Shown here: positions 26,956 through 35,903 of the stretch, one piece after another
How the letters are laid out: every line of letters begins with the position of its first letter
Position numbering within the stretch: position 1 is the first letter of the stretch
Assembly (NCBI GenBank): GCA_937948705.1
Contig: CALECF010000010.1
Span: 1-54,056 of the forward strand
From: an uncultured Anaerosolibacter sp.
GTDB taxonomy: Bacteria; Bacillota_A; Clostridia; Peptostreptococcales; Thermotaleaceae
Direction of reading: 5' to 3'
Length of the DNA: 54,056 bases
Translations under genes and position numbers: made by a program
Notes under the pieces: generated by a model
What the model saw: only the letters and a program-made list of their open reading frames with translations
The model's database searches: none
What the model was told of the DNA's origin: nothing

Positions 26956-28371
26956 ATGAGATATAATCCCGTTACCATAGAAATTGTTGAAGCGTTAAAG
27001 GGGATCGTAGGCGTCAAAAATGTCTTCAGTGATGAAGAAAAAATGGAAGCCTATTCCCATGATGAAACGAATGCAGAAGAATATGGTCATATGCCAGAGG
27101 TGGTTGTCACGCCAACAACGGCAGAAGAAATTGCAGAGATTGTTAAGCTTGCCAATCGTGAACTTATTCCTATCACTCCTCGAGGGGCAGGCAGTGGGCT
27201 ATCTGGAGGAGCAATACCAATTTTCGGTGGTATTCTTCTATCTGTGGAAAAAATGAACAAGGTTTTAGATATAGACTATGGCAATATGATGCTGACGTCG
27301 GAAACTGGTATTGTCACAAATGAAATCAACGCATTGATTAAGGAAAAAGGTCTATTCTATGCTGGCTATCCAATGAGCTTGGAAACCTGCTACCTTGGTG
27401 GTAATATTGCAGAGAATGCTGGTGGCGGTAGAGCAGTAAAATATGGTGTTACTGGCCGATATATTATGGGAATGGAGCTTGTCACACCCAAAGGGGATAT
27501 TGTAAACTTAGGTGGTAAATTGTCCAAGGATGTTACAGGTTATGACCTAAAGCAACTAATTGTAGGTTCAGAAGGAACACTGGGAATCGTAACGAAGGCC
27601 ACGATTCGACTCACTGGTTTGCCTACAGCAAAATCCAACCTTCTTGTTTTATATAAAACACCAAAGGATGCAATCGATACAGTACCTGTCATCATGGCTA
27701 AAGGAACCATTCCAACCAGTATGGAGTTTATGGATAAATTATCCGTTCAAACGGCATGTGAATATTTAAATGAAAGCTTGCCATACCAACAAGCAGGTGC
27801 TATGTTATTAATCGAAGTTGATGGAACAAATCAAGAACAGGTAGAATTAGACGCTGAGGCAATTGGAGATCTGTGTATGGAAAATGGAGCCATTGAGGTT
27901 TATGTGGCTGACAACCATACTACCCAAGAAAGAATATGGAGTGTTAGAAGAAATATCGCAGAGGCCTTTAAAGTAGTAAGTCCATTCCAAAGCTTAGAGG
28001 ATATCGTCGTTCCTATATCTGCGATTCCAGATATTATCCCAGAGTTGGACCGTATCTCCGAAAAGTATGATATAAAGATTCCTTGTTATGGGCATGCTGG
28101 AGACGGTAATCTTCATGCAACCCTCGTAAAGAATCCAAATCATACAATGGAACATTGGCATGAGATTGAACCAAAGGCGTTAAGAGAATTGTATCAAGTA
28201 ACGAAAGACCTTGGCGGTAAAATCAGTGGTGAACATGGCATCGGCTTGAAGCGTAAGCTATATATGCTAGAAAACATGGATCCAGTTGAACTAGAGCTAA
28301 TGAAGAGCATTAAGAAGGCATGGGATCCAAATTATATCATGAATCCAGGTAAGATGTTTGATTTAGATTAA
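26956..28371 (+). CDS. lctD: FAD-linked lactate dehydrogenase (LctD/GlcD family), operon 1
   Basis: Oxidises lactate to pyruvate using FAD and passes electrons to EtfBA. PCMH-type FAD domain with TPRGAGSGLSGG (74-85) and EGTLGIVTKATIRL, and the substrate domain with GHAGDGNLH (from 379) and GEHGIG (from 425). 471 residues, family length. The start is the ATG directly after the etfA stop with AGGAGGG ahead of it; the open frame reaches 39 bases earlier inside etfA. Confidence 0.94.
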   Translation: MRYNPVTIEIVEALKGIVGVKNVFSDEEKMEAYSHDETNAEEYGHMPEVVVTPTTAEEIAEIVKLANRELIPITPRGAGSGLSGGAIPIFGGILLSVEKMNKVLDIDYGNMMLTSETGIVTNEINALIKEKGLFYAGYPMSLETCYLGGNIAENAGGGRAVKYGVTGRYIMGMELVTPKGDIVNLGGKLSKDVTGYDLKQLIVGSEGTLGIVTKATIRLTGLPTAKSNLLVLYKTPKDAIDTVPVIMAKGTIPTSMEFMDKLSVQTACEYLNESLPYQQAGAMLLIEVDGTNQEQVELDAEAIGDLCMENGAIEVYVADNHTTQERIWSVRRNIAEAFKVVSPFQSLEDIVVPISAIPDIIPELDRISEKYDIKIPCYGHAGDGNLHATLVKNPNHTMEHWHEIEPKALRELYQVTKDLGGKISGEHGIGLKRKLYMLENMDPVELELMKSIKKAWDPNYIMNPGKMFDLD

Positions 28372-28438
28372 AGATGATTGGAGTTTCTTAGGATGGAGAC
28401 TCCAATTAAGATGTATTGATAGAAAGGGGGAAATGTGT

Positions 28439-29716
28439 GTGGCGACTATAAAAATACCTTATTCCAGAGGTTTTGTAGATTTGGAAGTATCTGAGAACAA
28501 CTTATTGGCAGTGCTAGAATCGAAAGCCCATCATTTCAAAACGGAAGAGGATCAAGAAACGATTGCAAAGAAAGCACTGGAAAATCCCATGGAATCACCT
28601 CGATTAAAGGAGCTTGTAAAGGGAAAAAATAATGTTGTGATTATTACCAGCGACCATACAAGACCTGTCCCTAGTAAAATTACATTACCATTGCTGCTGA
28701 AGGAAATTAGGAGTGGAAATCCTGATGTGGATATTACCATATTAATTGCCACGGGCTTTCATAGATTGACAACCCATGAAGAAATGCTGAACAAATTTGG
28801 GGAAGACATCGTGAACAATGAAAAACTTGTAAACCATGACTGCCGGGATAAGAATAGCCTAGTAGAGGTAGGAATATTACCTTCAGGGGGGAAATTAATA
28901 TTAAATAAGCTAGCCGTGGAGGCAGATCTCTTAATTGCAGAGGGATTTATAGAGCCTCATTTCTTCGCTGGTTTCTCTGGAGGCAGAAAAAGTGTATTGC
29001 CTGGGGTAGCTTCAGGAACCACAGTACTAGCGAATCATTGCTCTGAATTCATCGCTAGTGAATATGCTAGGACTGGAATTTTAGAAGGAAATCCTATTCA
29101 TAAGGACATGGTATATGCCGCTGAGGTTGCCAATCTAGCTTTTATTTTCAATGTCGTCATTGATAGTGAAAAGAGAATTATCAATGCATTTGCAGGAGAT
29201 CCCGTGATAGCCCATGAGAGAGGCTGTGAATTTGTTACCACATTGGCAAGTGTGAAAGCACAGCCAGCGGATATTGCCATTACTTCTAATGGTGGATACC
29301 CCCTTGATCAGAATATCTACCAATCGGTAAAGGGAATGACTGCTGCTGAGGCTACTGCAAAGGAAGATGGTGTGATTATTATTGCTGCTGCATGCAATGA
29401 TGGCCACGGTGGAAAAGCCTTTTACGATACATTTTTAGAAAATCCAACGGCTCAGGCCATCATGGATAAGATCATGGCGATCCCAATGGAAAGCACAATA
29501 CCAGATCAATGGGAGTCACAAATATTAGCAAGAATCCTTATCAACCATAAGGTGATACTGGTGACTGATCAATGTAGTCCTAAAATGGTAACAGATATGC
29601 ATATGCTACATGCCTATACATTGGAGGAAGCATTGAATATGGCTTATGAAATCAAAGGAGCAGATGCGACGGTTACGGTTGTACCCGATGGGGTATCTGT
29701 GATTGTAGGAAATTAG
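28439..29716 (+). CDS. larA: Nickel-pincer lactate racemase
   Basis: Interconverts L- and D-lactate with the nickel-pincer nucleotide cofactor. With the GTG start used here, the catalytic and cofactor residues fall at Asp72, Arg75 (SDHTRP), His108 (GFHR), His174 (EPHF), Lys184 (GGRKS, cofactor thioamide link) and His200 (NHC), which is the numbering I recall for LarA of Lactobacillus plantarum; this supports the GTG over the ATG two codons earlier, only two bases from the ribosome site. The larB/C/E cofactor genes are not in the window. Last gene of operon 1. Confidence 0.92.
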   Translation: MATIKIPYSRGFVDLEVSENNLLAVLESKAHHFKTEEDQETIAKKALENPMESPRLKELVKGKNNVVIITSDHTRPVPSKITLPLLLKEIRSGNPDVDITILIATGFHRLTTHEEMLNKFGEDIVNNEKLVNHDCRDKNSLVEVGILPSGGKLILNKLAVEADLLIAEGFIEPHFFAGFSGGRKSVLPGVASGTTVLANHCSEFIASEYARTGILEGNPIHKDMVYAAEVANLAFIFNVVIDSEKRIINAFAGDPVIAHERGCEFVTTLASVKAQPADIAITSNGGYPLDQNIYQSVKGMTAAEATAKEDGVIIIAAACNDGHGGKAFYDTFLENPTAQAIMDKIMAIPMESTIPDQWESQILARILINHKVILVTDQCSPKMVTDMHMLHAYTLEEALNMAYEIKGADATVTVVPDGVSVIVGN

Positions 29717-29760
29717 AACAGGATGTTCGTTGAAAAGATAAGATGCGAAATGAGAATGAG

Positions 29761-29786
29761 GAGTCCATATTTGGACTCTTTTTTTT
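29761..29786 (+). terminator. Terminator of lactate operon 1
   Basis: GAGTCCA / TGGACTC stem with a four-base loop and eight T residues. Confidence 0.92.
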
Positions 29787-29907
29787 GATTGATACCAACA
29801 AGAAATCCTGTCGAATTATTCATAAAATTGTTGGTTGTTTGGTGGGAGTATGGTATATTAATGAGTATATTCGCTAAATAAGGAGTAAAATGAAACGGGG
29901 GGATTTT

Positions 29908-30303
29908 ATGCTAGTATGGAAAGATGAGTACGCTGTAGGGGTAGAACTAATTGATGCACAACACCAACGTCTGTTTGAGATTGGAAATAGTGCGTATAAG
30001 CTGTTGAAGGACGATTTTTGTACTGATAAGTATGATAAAGTTGTCCAAATCATTGAAGATTTAAGGCAATATACCAAGTTTCACTTCAGATCAGAGGAAG
30101 AATACATGATGAAAATTAACTATCGTAAATACTTTAGTCAAAAGGTAGAGCATGATGATTTTATTCATAAAATAGATGCAATAAATCTAGATCGGGTGGA
30201 TGAAAACCCTGAAAAACACTTAGAAGATATTTTGGCATTTGTTTTTAATTGGACCCTTGATCATATATTACAAAAGGATAAACTGATCAAGTCGGCAGAA
30301 TAG
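29908..30303 (+). CDS. Bacteriohemerythrin with one substituted iron ligand, 131 aa
   Basis: Four-helix hemerythrin-type O2-binding protein. Expected diiron ligands found: His19 (DAQHQRLF), His59 and Glu63 (KFHFRSEEE), His82 (VEHDDF), His119 and Asp124 (DHILQKD). The first His of the HxxxH pair is Gln78 (QKVEH). The start is the ATG behind a CGGGGGG site; an earlier ATG exists 18 bases upstream. It may bind oxygen or iron, or sense redox, in this anaerobe. Monocistronic. Confidence 0.9.
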   Translation: MLVWKDEYAVGVELIDAQHQRLFEIGNSAYKLLKDDFCTDKYDKVVQIIEDLRQYTKFHFRSEEEYMMKINYRKYFSQKVEHDDFIHKIDAINLDRVDENPEKHLEDILAFVFNWTLDHILQKDKLIKSAE

Positions 30304-30319
30304 TTTATAACAATAAAAT

Positions 30320-30365
30320 AAAAATCCCGCTACATGAGAAATTCTTCATTGTAGGGGATTTTTTG
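30320..30365. terminator. Bidirectional terminator between hemerythrin gene and prfC
   Basis: Stem AAATCCC-G-CTAC with GTAG-GGGATTT, one mismatch, T-runs on both sides; lies between two converging genes. Confidence 0.85.
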
Positions 30366-30366
30366 T

Positions 30367-31971
30367 TTATTTTCTTAAGGAAATCTCTTTTAAGACTGCA
30401 TTTTTATTGCGATCCTTTACTTGGTTAATGGACCATTCGTTTTGGAATAACAATACGGGGTGTCCATCTTCATCCTCAACGATCATGGTATCCATGGTAA
30501 TGCTAAAGGTACTTGGATTAAAGTTGTCCATTTCAACCCAACGGATGTATCGATAAGGGAGATTTTGCATCATAATATCTACACCATATTCATTTTTAAG
30601 GCGATATTCTAGGACTTCAAACTGAAGGGCACCAACTACACCGACGATTAATTCTTCTACCCCGATATCGGGTCTTTTGTAAACTTGTATGGTACCTTCC
30701 TCTGCCAACTGGGTAATCCCCTTAAGAAATTGCTTTCGCTTCAGGGCATTTTTTGTAAATATTTTAGCAAAATGCTCCGGGGCAAACAGTGGAATACCTT
30801 CATATTGCAATTTTGACTGGTCTTGGCAAAGGGTATCACCTATTTTAAAGATCCCAGGATCATGGATTCCGATAATATCACCGGGATAAGCTGTTTCTAC
30901 CACAACCCGTTCCTGTGCTAAGAATTGCTGTGGTTGTGCCAATCTTACCTTTTTGTTTTCTTGTACATGATTTACCGTCATGCCCTTTTCAAATTTGCCA
31001 GAGCAAATGCGCAGGAATGCAATTCTATCTCTATGGGTAGGGTTCATGTTGGCTTGTATCTTGAAGATAAAGCCAGAAAAATTATCTGTTTCAGGGGCAA
31101 TCTCACCTAGATTGCTAGAACGAGGTATTGGAGGTGTAGTGATATTTAAAAAGGATTCCAAAAATGGTTCTACACCAAAATTAGTCAAAGCACTTCCGAA
31201 AAAGACTGGTGTTAACTCCCCGTTTAAAATCTGCTCCAGATTAAAATCATCTCCTGCCATATCCAAAAGACTAATATCATTGACAAGCTGCTCATGAAGT
31301 TCTTCACCTAGCAACCCTCTGAGCTTCTCATCAGTAATATCTCCCACCATGGCTTTGGCCACAGATTGTCCATGGTTTCCATCACCAAATAGTTCAATTA
31401 GTTTTTTCTGGCGGTTGAAAACCCCTTTGAAATTTCTATCACTGCCGATAGGCCAATTCATTGGATAAGAACGAATGCCTAAAACGTTCTCGATATCTTC
31501 TAATAGTTCAAAGGGATCTTTTCCTGCTCGATCAAGCTTGTTGATAAAGGTGAAGATAGGGATGCCCCTCATTTTGCAAACATGGAAAAGTTTTTTTGTT
31601 TGATCCTCTACCCCTTTGGAGCAGTCAATAACCATGACAGCACTGTCTGCAGCCATAAGGGTACGATAGGTGTCCTCACTAAAATCCTGGTGACCAGGCG
31701 TATCTAAGATGTTAATGCAGTAGCCATTATAATCGAATTGGAGCACACTGGAGGTAACGGAGATTCCTCTTTGTTTTTCGATTTCCATCCAGTCGGAGAC
31801 GGCATGATTTTGTGCTCTTCTTGATTTAACAGATCCAGCCAAACGAATGGCACCACCATATAAGAGCAGCTTTTCTGTTAGGGTTGTCTTACCAGCATCG
31901 GGATGGGAGATAATTGCAAAAGTCCTTCTTCTACGAACTTCATCTATAAAGCTTAAAGTTTCTTCAGCCAT
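30367..31971 (-). CDS. prfC: Peptide chain release factor 3
   Basis: Ribosome-associated GTPase that recycles RF1/RF2 after termination. G1 motif SHPDAGKTT, G3 DTPGHQDF, G4 NKLD, then domains II and III, with the 534-residue length of RF3. AAGAGGAAA lies before the ATG. The gene stands alone on the minus strand. No fusion or unusual residue noted. Confidence 0.96.
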   Translation of the reverse strand: MAEETLSFIDEVRRRRTFAIISHPDAGKTTLTEKLLLYGGAIRLAGSVKSRRAQNHAVSDWMEIEKQRGISVTSSVLQFDYNGYCINILDTPGHQDFSEDTYRTLMAADSAVMVIDCSKGVEDQTKKLFHVCKMRGIPIFTFINKLDRAGKDPFELLEDIENVLGIRSYPMNWPIGSDRNFKGVFNRQKKLIELFGDGNHGQSVAKAMVGDITDEKLRGLLGEELHEQLVNDISLLDMAGDDFNLEQILNGELTPVFFGSALTNFGVEPFLESFLNITTPPIPRSSNLGEIAPETDNFSGFIFKIQANMNPTHRDRIAFLRICSGKFEKGMTVNHVQENKKVRLAQPQQFLAQERVVVETAYPGDIIGIHDPGIFKIGDTLCQDQSKLQYEGIPLFAPEHFAKIFTKNALKRKQFLKGITQLAEEGTIQVYKRPDIGVEELIVGVVGALQFEVLEYRLKNEYGVDIMMQNLPYRYIRWVEMDNFNPSTFSITMDTMIVEDEDGHPVLLFQNEWSINQVKDRNKNAVLKEISLRK

Positions 31972-32335
31972 GTTTCCTCTTTCTTTATCATCAATAATTC
32001 ATGATAATTTATTTTATATTTAAATATAACCTTCTAAATTTTATACTTCTATTGTTTGTATGTCAATTACCATTCTATCAGATTAGGAATTTCTTACTTA
32101 GAATGAAACCATTGTTATTAAATATCGCATTTCACTATCTAGAGATTATAGCATAGTAGAGGGATATATATACATGGATATTAAAGGGAGTGATAGGGGA
32201 AACATTCAATATGAAAATGAGGAAAAAAGAAACAAAGTAAAGAAAGTTATGCCAGAAAGATGGGGAATATATCATATATGTAGTATAATGATAGAAAAAT
32301 ATAATACATATGTGAGGAAGGATGATAATTAACCT
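31972..32335. other. Intergenic region between divergent genes
   Basis: No gene is called. A 52-codon open frame at 32174-32332 lacks a ribosome site and runs through a probable promoter box (TATAAT at 32284-32289, preceded by TGTAG) for the downstream gene. The remainder is AT-rich and should carry the prfC promoter. Confidence 0.45.
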
Positions 32336-32746
32336 ATGAATACAATATCTTCTCTGAATTTTGACAAGTGCATGGAATATAGTTATGTTGATAAGATTTC
32401 TGGATCAGAATATGCTTCAGTATTAAGATTTTTAGTGATGACAATGAAAAAAGATCTAGCTGTAGAGCTAAGGGATAATGCCACTGATAAAATTCTTAAA
32501 GTGAAAATCCTAGACTTTTCAATTCATTATGAAACGGGTAAAGAGGGTGAATCTGATCACTTGGAGCTGAATTTTATGGTGGAAGGTGAAGAAGAACCCC
32601 GGGTTTTGGATTTCTTGAATACAGGAAAAGAAAAGGTAAGTAAGGATACCAACAATGGACCCCGTACCTTCTATCGATATTATGTATATGATGATAACCA
32701 TAAGGGATATAGATTTACTTTTAACAGAAGGGTTACCAAGAAATAA
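32336..32746 (+). CDS. Hypothetical soluble protein, 136 aa
   Basis: Not recognised. Mixed alpha/beta composition without signal or membrane part; the C-terminal third is aromatic and basic (TFYRYYVYDDNHKGYRFTF). A weak GGAAGGATG site lies about 14 bases upstream, so the exact start is uncertain. It is followed 17 bases later by a small membrane protein gene and then a LuxR-type regulator, and the three probably form one operon. Confidence 0.65.
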   Translation: MNTISSLNFDKCMEYSYVDKISGSEYASVLRFLVMTMKKDLAVELRDNATDKILKVKILDFSIHYETGKEGESDHLELNFMVEGEEEPRVLDFLNTGKEKVSKDTNNGPRTFYRYYVYDDNHKGYRFTFNRRVTKK

Positions 32747-32763
32747 AAAGGGAGCGATAGGAC

Positions 32764-32958
32764 ATGAATAGCGTATTACTAATATTTGTGATTCCTTTGG
32801 TACTAGTCTTAGTGACTTGGTTATTTCAGTGGCTGTGGAATATTACCATACCAGGAATATTTGGTTTAAGGGAAATAACATTTTGGGAAGCTTTTCGATT
32901 GATCGTTATGGCGGGTATTCTTTTCGGTGGAAGTAATGGGATCAATTTTGGATCATAG
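32764..32958 (+). CDS. Small membrane protein, 64 aa
   Basis: Two hydrophobic helices (about residues 4-22 and 43-56) separated by a conserved-looking IPGIFGLREITFWEAFRL segment. This pattern, including 'LREITFWEAFRL', occurs in small membrane proteins of Firmicutes without known function. GGGAGCGATAG precedes the ATG. Middle gene of the probable three-gene operon. Confidence 0.75.
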   Translation: MNSVLLIFVIPLVLVLVTWLFQWLWNITIPGIFGLREITFWEAFRLIVMAGILFGGSNGINFGS

Positions 32959-32987
32959 TAGGTAACGTGTATAGAGGTGAGAAGACT

Positions 32988-34535
32988 TTGAATGAAAAAA
33001 GTAAGCTCCAGATTGAATTAGAGGATATGGTGCAAAGGAAATCTTTTTTAGAACTCTATGAATTTATGGAAGATCACATGGTGGAGTTTTTTTCCACACC
33101 TGATATTTCTAAATATTATAGCGTGCTCAAAGGGGTTGACTTTGATAATACGATGAATCTAACACCAAAGCTAATGATGGCTTGGATGGCATTCTTAAGT
33201 GGAGATCATGCAAGCCTATTCCTCATGATGCGGAACATCAGTGAAATTGAACTGGGTGGCCCAGAAGAGAGTTCTATGTTTTATTCATTGAAAGCGATGA
33301 TTGGATATATGATAAACCCTAGAGAAGGGTTACGCTACGCAAAGTTATCTCTGGATATACTCTCCCCGGAAAATAAGAGCTTCTACTTGGCAAATGCTCA
33401 CCTAACCTATGGACAAATGCTGGCGAACACCCATCAATACCGCAAGGCTTCAGAAATGTTTGCATCAGCCTATGAAATATTTTATTCATTGAATCATCAT
33501 TTTTTAGCTTTGATCGCAATGGTCAATGAGCTCTTGAATCGCTACAAACTTGGGGAATTTGATCATGTGGTGGATAAATGCAAAGAGGCGCTCTTCATGG
33601 TAAGCAGCTACAAAGAAAAAATGCAAACATACTGGAATGCGATACATCTACCATTGGGTATGTGCTATTATGAAATGAATAAGTCTTATTTAGCCGTTGA
33701 GCATTTAAACTTGGCAAAGAGTAGTATTGACCAATTAGGTTTATTTCATATGCATGGGATGGTAGAGCTATATCTCTTTAAAGCATATTATAGCCTCCAT
33801 GATATTACAGCTATGGAGCAATTGAAAAATGAAGTCATCATGAAATTTGATACTATGCACTACAGGCAAACAGATCAACTGATTTCCATGTTCAAGATTT
33901 TCTCAGATCAAAATGATGGAGCACACCAGATTCAATCGGATATAGAAAAACTTGAATTAGAGTATGGGAAAGATGGAATAAGCAGTCACGGTATCGTCAT
34001 TGAATCCCTCATGTTTCTTAAACGAAAGGGGCTCAGTGATATGGTGAATATAGAGGATCTTGAAAACCGGCTAGAGAACTTAAGATATATTGGGATGATT
34101 CCTCAAATTCAATGGACAATGCTACAGCTATCAGAATTATATTCTTTAGATAGCAACCCGAAGATGGCCGCATACTACCTAAAAGAAGCAGTGGAAATCT
34201 ATAAAGACTATGGAATTTGTGCCAGCTTCTGTACACTATCATCACATACGATGGTATTATTACAAGAAATAGATAAAAAGTTATATCATGCACTTCTCAA
34301 AAACTTGAAAAGCCAGTCCGTGACGAAGGTGGTTTTCTTGTTAACCACAAGAGAAAAGGAAATCATGGATTTGATTGCCAAGGGAAAAACAAATGAAGAG
34401 ATTGGAAAGATATTGTTTATTGGTATAGGTACAATCAAATGGCATATTCATCATATCTTTGGAAAGCTGGAAGTAAAGAATAGAGTTCAAGCCATTGAAA
34501 AAGCAAAAAAACTTGGAGAAATATCGTCATCTTGA
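32988..34535 (+). CDS. TPR-domain LuxR-family transcriptional regulator, 515 aa
   Basis: Long alpha-helical N-terminal and middle region with tetratricopeptide-like repeats (for example HLTYGQMLANTHQYRKASEM, LALIAMVNELLNRYKLGEF, and helices to about 440) and a C-terminal LuxR helix-turn-helix at 452-506 (LTTREKEIMDLIAKGKTNEE, IGTIKWHIHHIFGKL). It resembles the MalT-type C-terminal half without the ATPase domain. No receiver domain. TTG start with AGAGGTGAG; a GTG 21 bases earlier has a poorer site. Signal unknown. Confidence 0.82.
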   Translation: MNEKSKLQIELEDMVQRKSFLELYEFMEDHMVEFFSTPDISKYYSVLKGVDFDNTMNLTPKLMMAWMAFLSGDHASLFLMMRNISEIELGGPEESSMFYSLKAMIGYMINPREGLRYAKLSLDILSPENKSFYLANAHLTYGQMLANTHQYRKASEMFASAYEIFYSLNHHFLALIAMVNELLNRYKLGEFDHVVDKCKEALFMVSSYKEKMQTYWNAIHLPLGMCYYEMNKSYLAVEHLNLAKSSIDQLGLFHMHGMVELYLFKAYYSLHDITAMEQLKNEVIMKFDTMHYRQTDQLISMFKIFSDQNDGAHQIQSDIEKLELEYGKDGISSHGIVIESLMFLKRKGLSDMVNIEDLENRLENLRYIGMIPQIQWTMLQLSELYSLDSNPKMAAYYLKEAVEIYKDYGICASFCTLSSHTMVLLQEIDKKLYHALLKNLKSQSVTKVVFLLTTREKEIMDLIAKGKTNEEIGKILFIGIGTIKWHIHHIFGKLEVKNRVQAIEKAKKLGEISSS

Positions 34536-34579
34536 GCGGGATCATCATGAGACTTTTCATATAGGGAAAAATTTTCGTG

Positions 34580-34619
34580 AAAAACCTAACCAATAGCCTA
34601 ACCTTGGTTAGGTTTTTTT
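34580..34619 (+). terminator. Terminator of the LuxR-type operon
   Basis: AAAAACCTAACCA / TGGTTAGGTTTTT stem of 13 base pairs with a T-run. Confidence 0.9.
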
Positions 34620-34671
34620 CGTGTTTAGATTTAGTAGAATGAAATCATGTAGAAGAAGGAGGTAAGAATAA

Positions 34672-35283
34672 ATGGAAACTTTACAAGATCATTATCACCA
34701 ATGGGGAGCGGTCATATTTTTTACAATCATTTACGCATTAGCATTACTATTCATCCCCTTTTATAAAAAAATGGATAGGAAGCCTGCCACTGCCTATATG
34801 GCTTTTGTATTGGCCTTCGCCATCGAAATGCATGGTATTCCCATGAGCATGTATTTGATCTCATGGATCATCGGAAAAAATCTGCCAGAAGGTGTTTTGT
34901 GGGGACACACATTATTTCATCAAATAGGGTATACGGGGATGTACCTGAACATCATGCTGTCTACTATCGCTTTATTTATTATCGGAAATGGATGGTATAA
35001 CATTTATCATAAATACTGGTCAGCAAGAAAAGGGAAGGGAAGAGTTGTAAAAACAGGGGTATACAAATATATTCGCCATCCCCAGTATACGGGCTTTATG
35101 TTATTAACCATGGGAATGATTATCCAGTGGGCTACGCTGCCAATGATTATTATGTGGCCCTTTATTGCACGAATGTATTATTGTTTAGCAAAAAAAGAAG
35201 AGAGAGATATGATAACTGAATTTGGTGAGGAATATATAATGTACAAGAAAAGAACAAAGATGTTTATTCCCTTTGTCGTATAG
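34672..35283 (+). CDS. ICMT/PEMT-type membrane methyltransferase, 203 aa
   Basis: Membrane protein with about five helices and the C-terminal isoprenylcysteine/phospholipid methyltransferase signature: GVYKYIRHPQYTGFMLLTMG, then ARMYYCLAKKEERDMITEFG and EEYIMYKKRTKMFIPF. Such enzymes transfer a methyl group from S-adenosylmethionine to an isoprenoid thiol or a lipid amine; the substrate here is unknown. An AAGGAGG site precedes the ATG. Single gene. Confidence 0.85.
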   Translation: METLQDHYHQWGAVIFFTIIYALALLFIPFYKKMDRKPATAYMAFVLAFAIEMHGIPMSMYLISWIIGKNLPEGVLWGHTLFHQIGYTGMYLNIMLSTIALFIIGNGWYNIYHKYWSARKGKGRVVKTGVYKYIRHPQYTGFMLLTMGMIIQWATLPMIIMWPFIARMYYCLAKKEERDMITEFGEEYIMYKKRTKMFIPFVV

Positions 35284-35506
35284 AAAGGCAGGGGGCAGCT
35301 AGTAGTTATAGACAAACAATATGTATTCGAGCCTACTGAGGAAAAGTAGGATCGGAGAATGCATAGATGTGAGATGTTGGATAAAGATAGAAAAAATATG
35401 TTAAGAAAAATTATTCAATAAATATAAAGGACATTTAAATGATTTCTAGAATTTAGACAATGAAGGAATTTTCTGATAATTATACGTGCATAGGGGGACT
35501 GAATAC

Positions 35507-35677
35507 ATGAATGATAAGTTGATCCAGGTCGAGGAAGAATTGGTTTTACTCTGTATTCAGGTAATTGAAATCCTTGATGGACTGAGAGCGTCAGGAAAGT
35601 TAAGTGAAGAAGCATATCTAGCCCACGTAAAAGAAAAGAAAGTGTTTCTAGATAGACGATTTCATCAAGATATATAG
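35507..35677 (+). CDS. Small helical protein, 56 aa
   Basis: Predicted to be two helices (MNDKLIQVEEELVLLCIQVI and GKLSEEAYLAHVKEKKVFLD). A G-rich site (AGGGGGA) is nine bases ahead of the ATG. Resembles small DUF-type proteins in Firmicutes; not otherwise recognised, and it stands alone. Confidence 0.55.
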   Translation: MNDKLIQVEEELVLLCIQVIEILDGLRASGKLSEEAYLAHVKEKKVFLDRRFHQDI

Positions 35678-35775
35678 TATATGCTGAAGAACATCCTTAT
35701 AAAGTATGCCTTAGGATGGAGATTTTGAATGGCTATCCGTTATGCCATTCGTTGGTGACCCATGAAAGCCCAACT

Positions 35776-35801
35776 AAAAAACTACCCGCTACAGCGGGTA
35801 G
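35776..35801 (-). terminator. Minus-strand terminator-like hairpin without a minus-strand gene
   Basis: CTACCCGCT-AC-AGCGGGTAG, nine base pairs. The T-run expected for termination is on the minus-strand side (complement of CAACTAAAAAA), so it is oriented against the flanking plus-strand genes. A minus-strand transcript from the pirin leader would end here. Confidence 0.55.
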
Positions 35802-35819
35802 AAAAAGAAGGGTTTCAAT

Positions 35820-35844
35820 GTAGGACAAAGGGGATTTGTCCTAC
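35820..35844. repeat. Hairpin in the pirin 5' region
   Basis: GTAGGACAAA / TTTGTCCTAC, ten base pairs with a five-base loop, 60 bases before the pirin start. Could be an operator or a leader-RNA element. Confidence 0.5.
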
Positions 35845-35903
35845 TACATTATATACAAGCTAGGGGAATTGGTTACGAAATTAGGGGGAGGTTGTTATCA
35901 TTG

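Noticed and set aside
32174..32332. Open frame of 52 codons before the 136-aa gene
   Set aside because: No ribosome site and it contains a probable promoter box (TATAAT) for the next gene.
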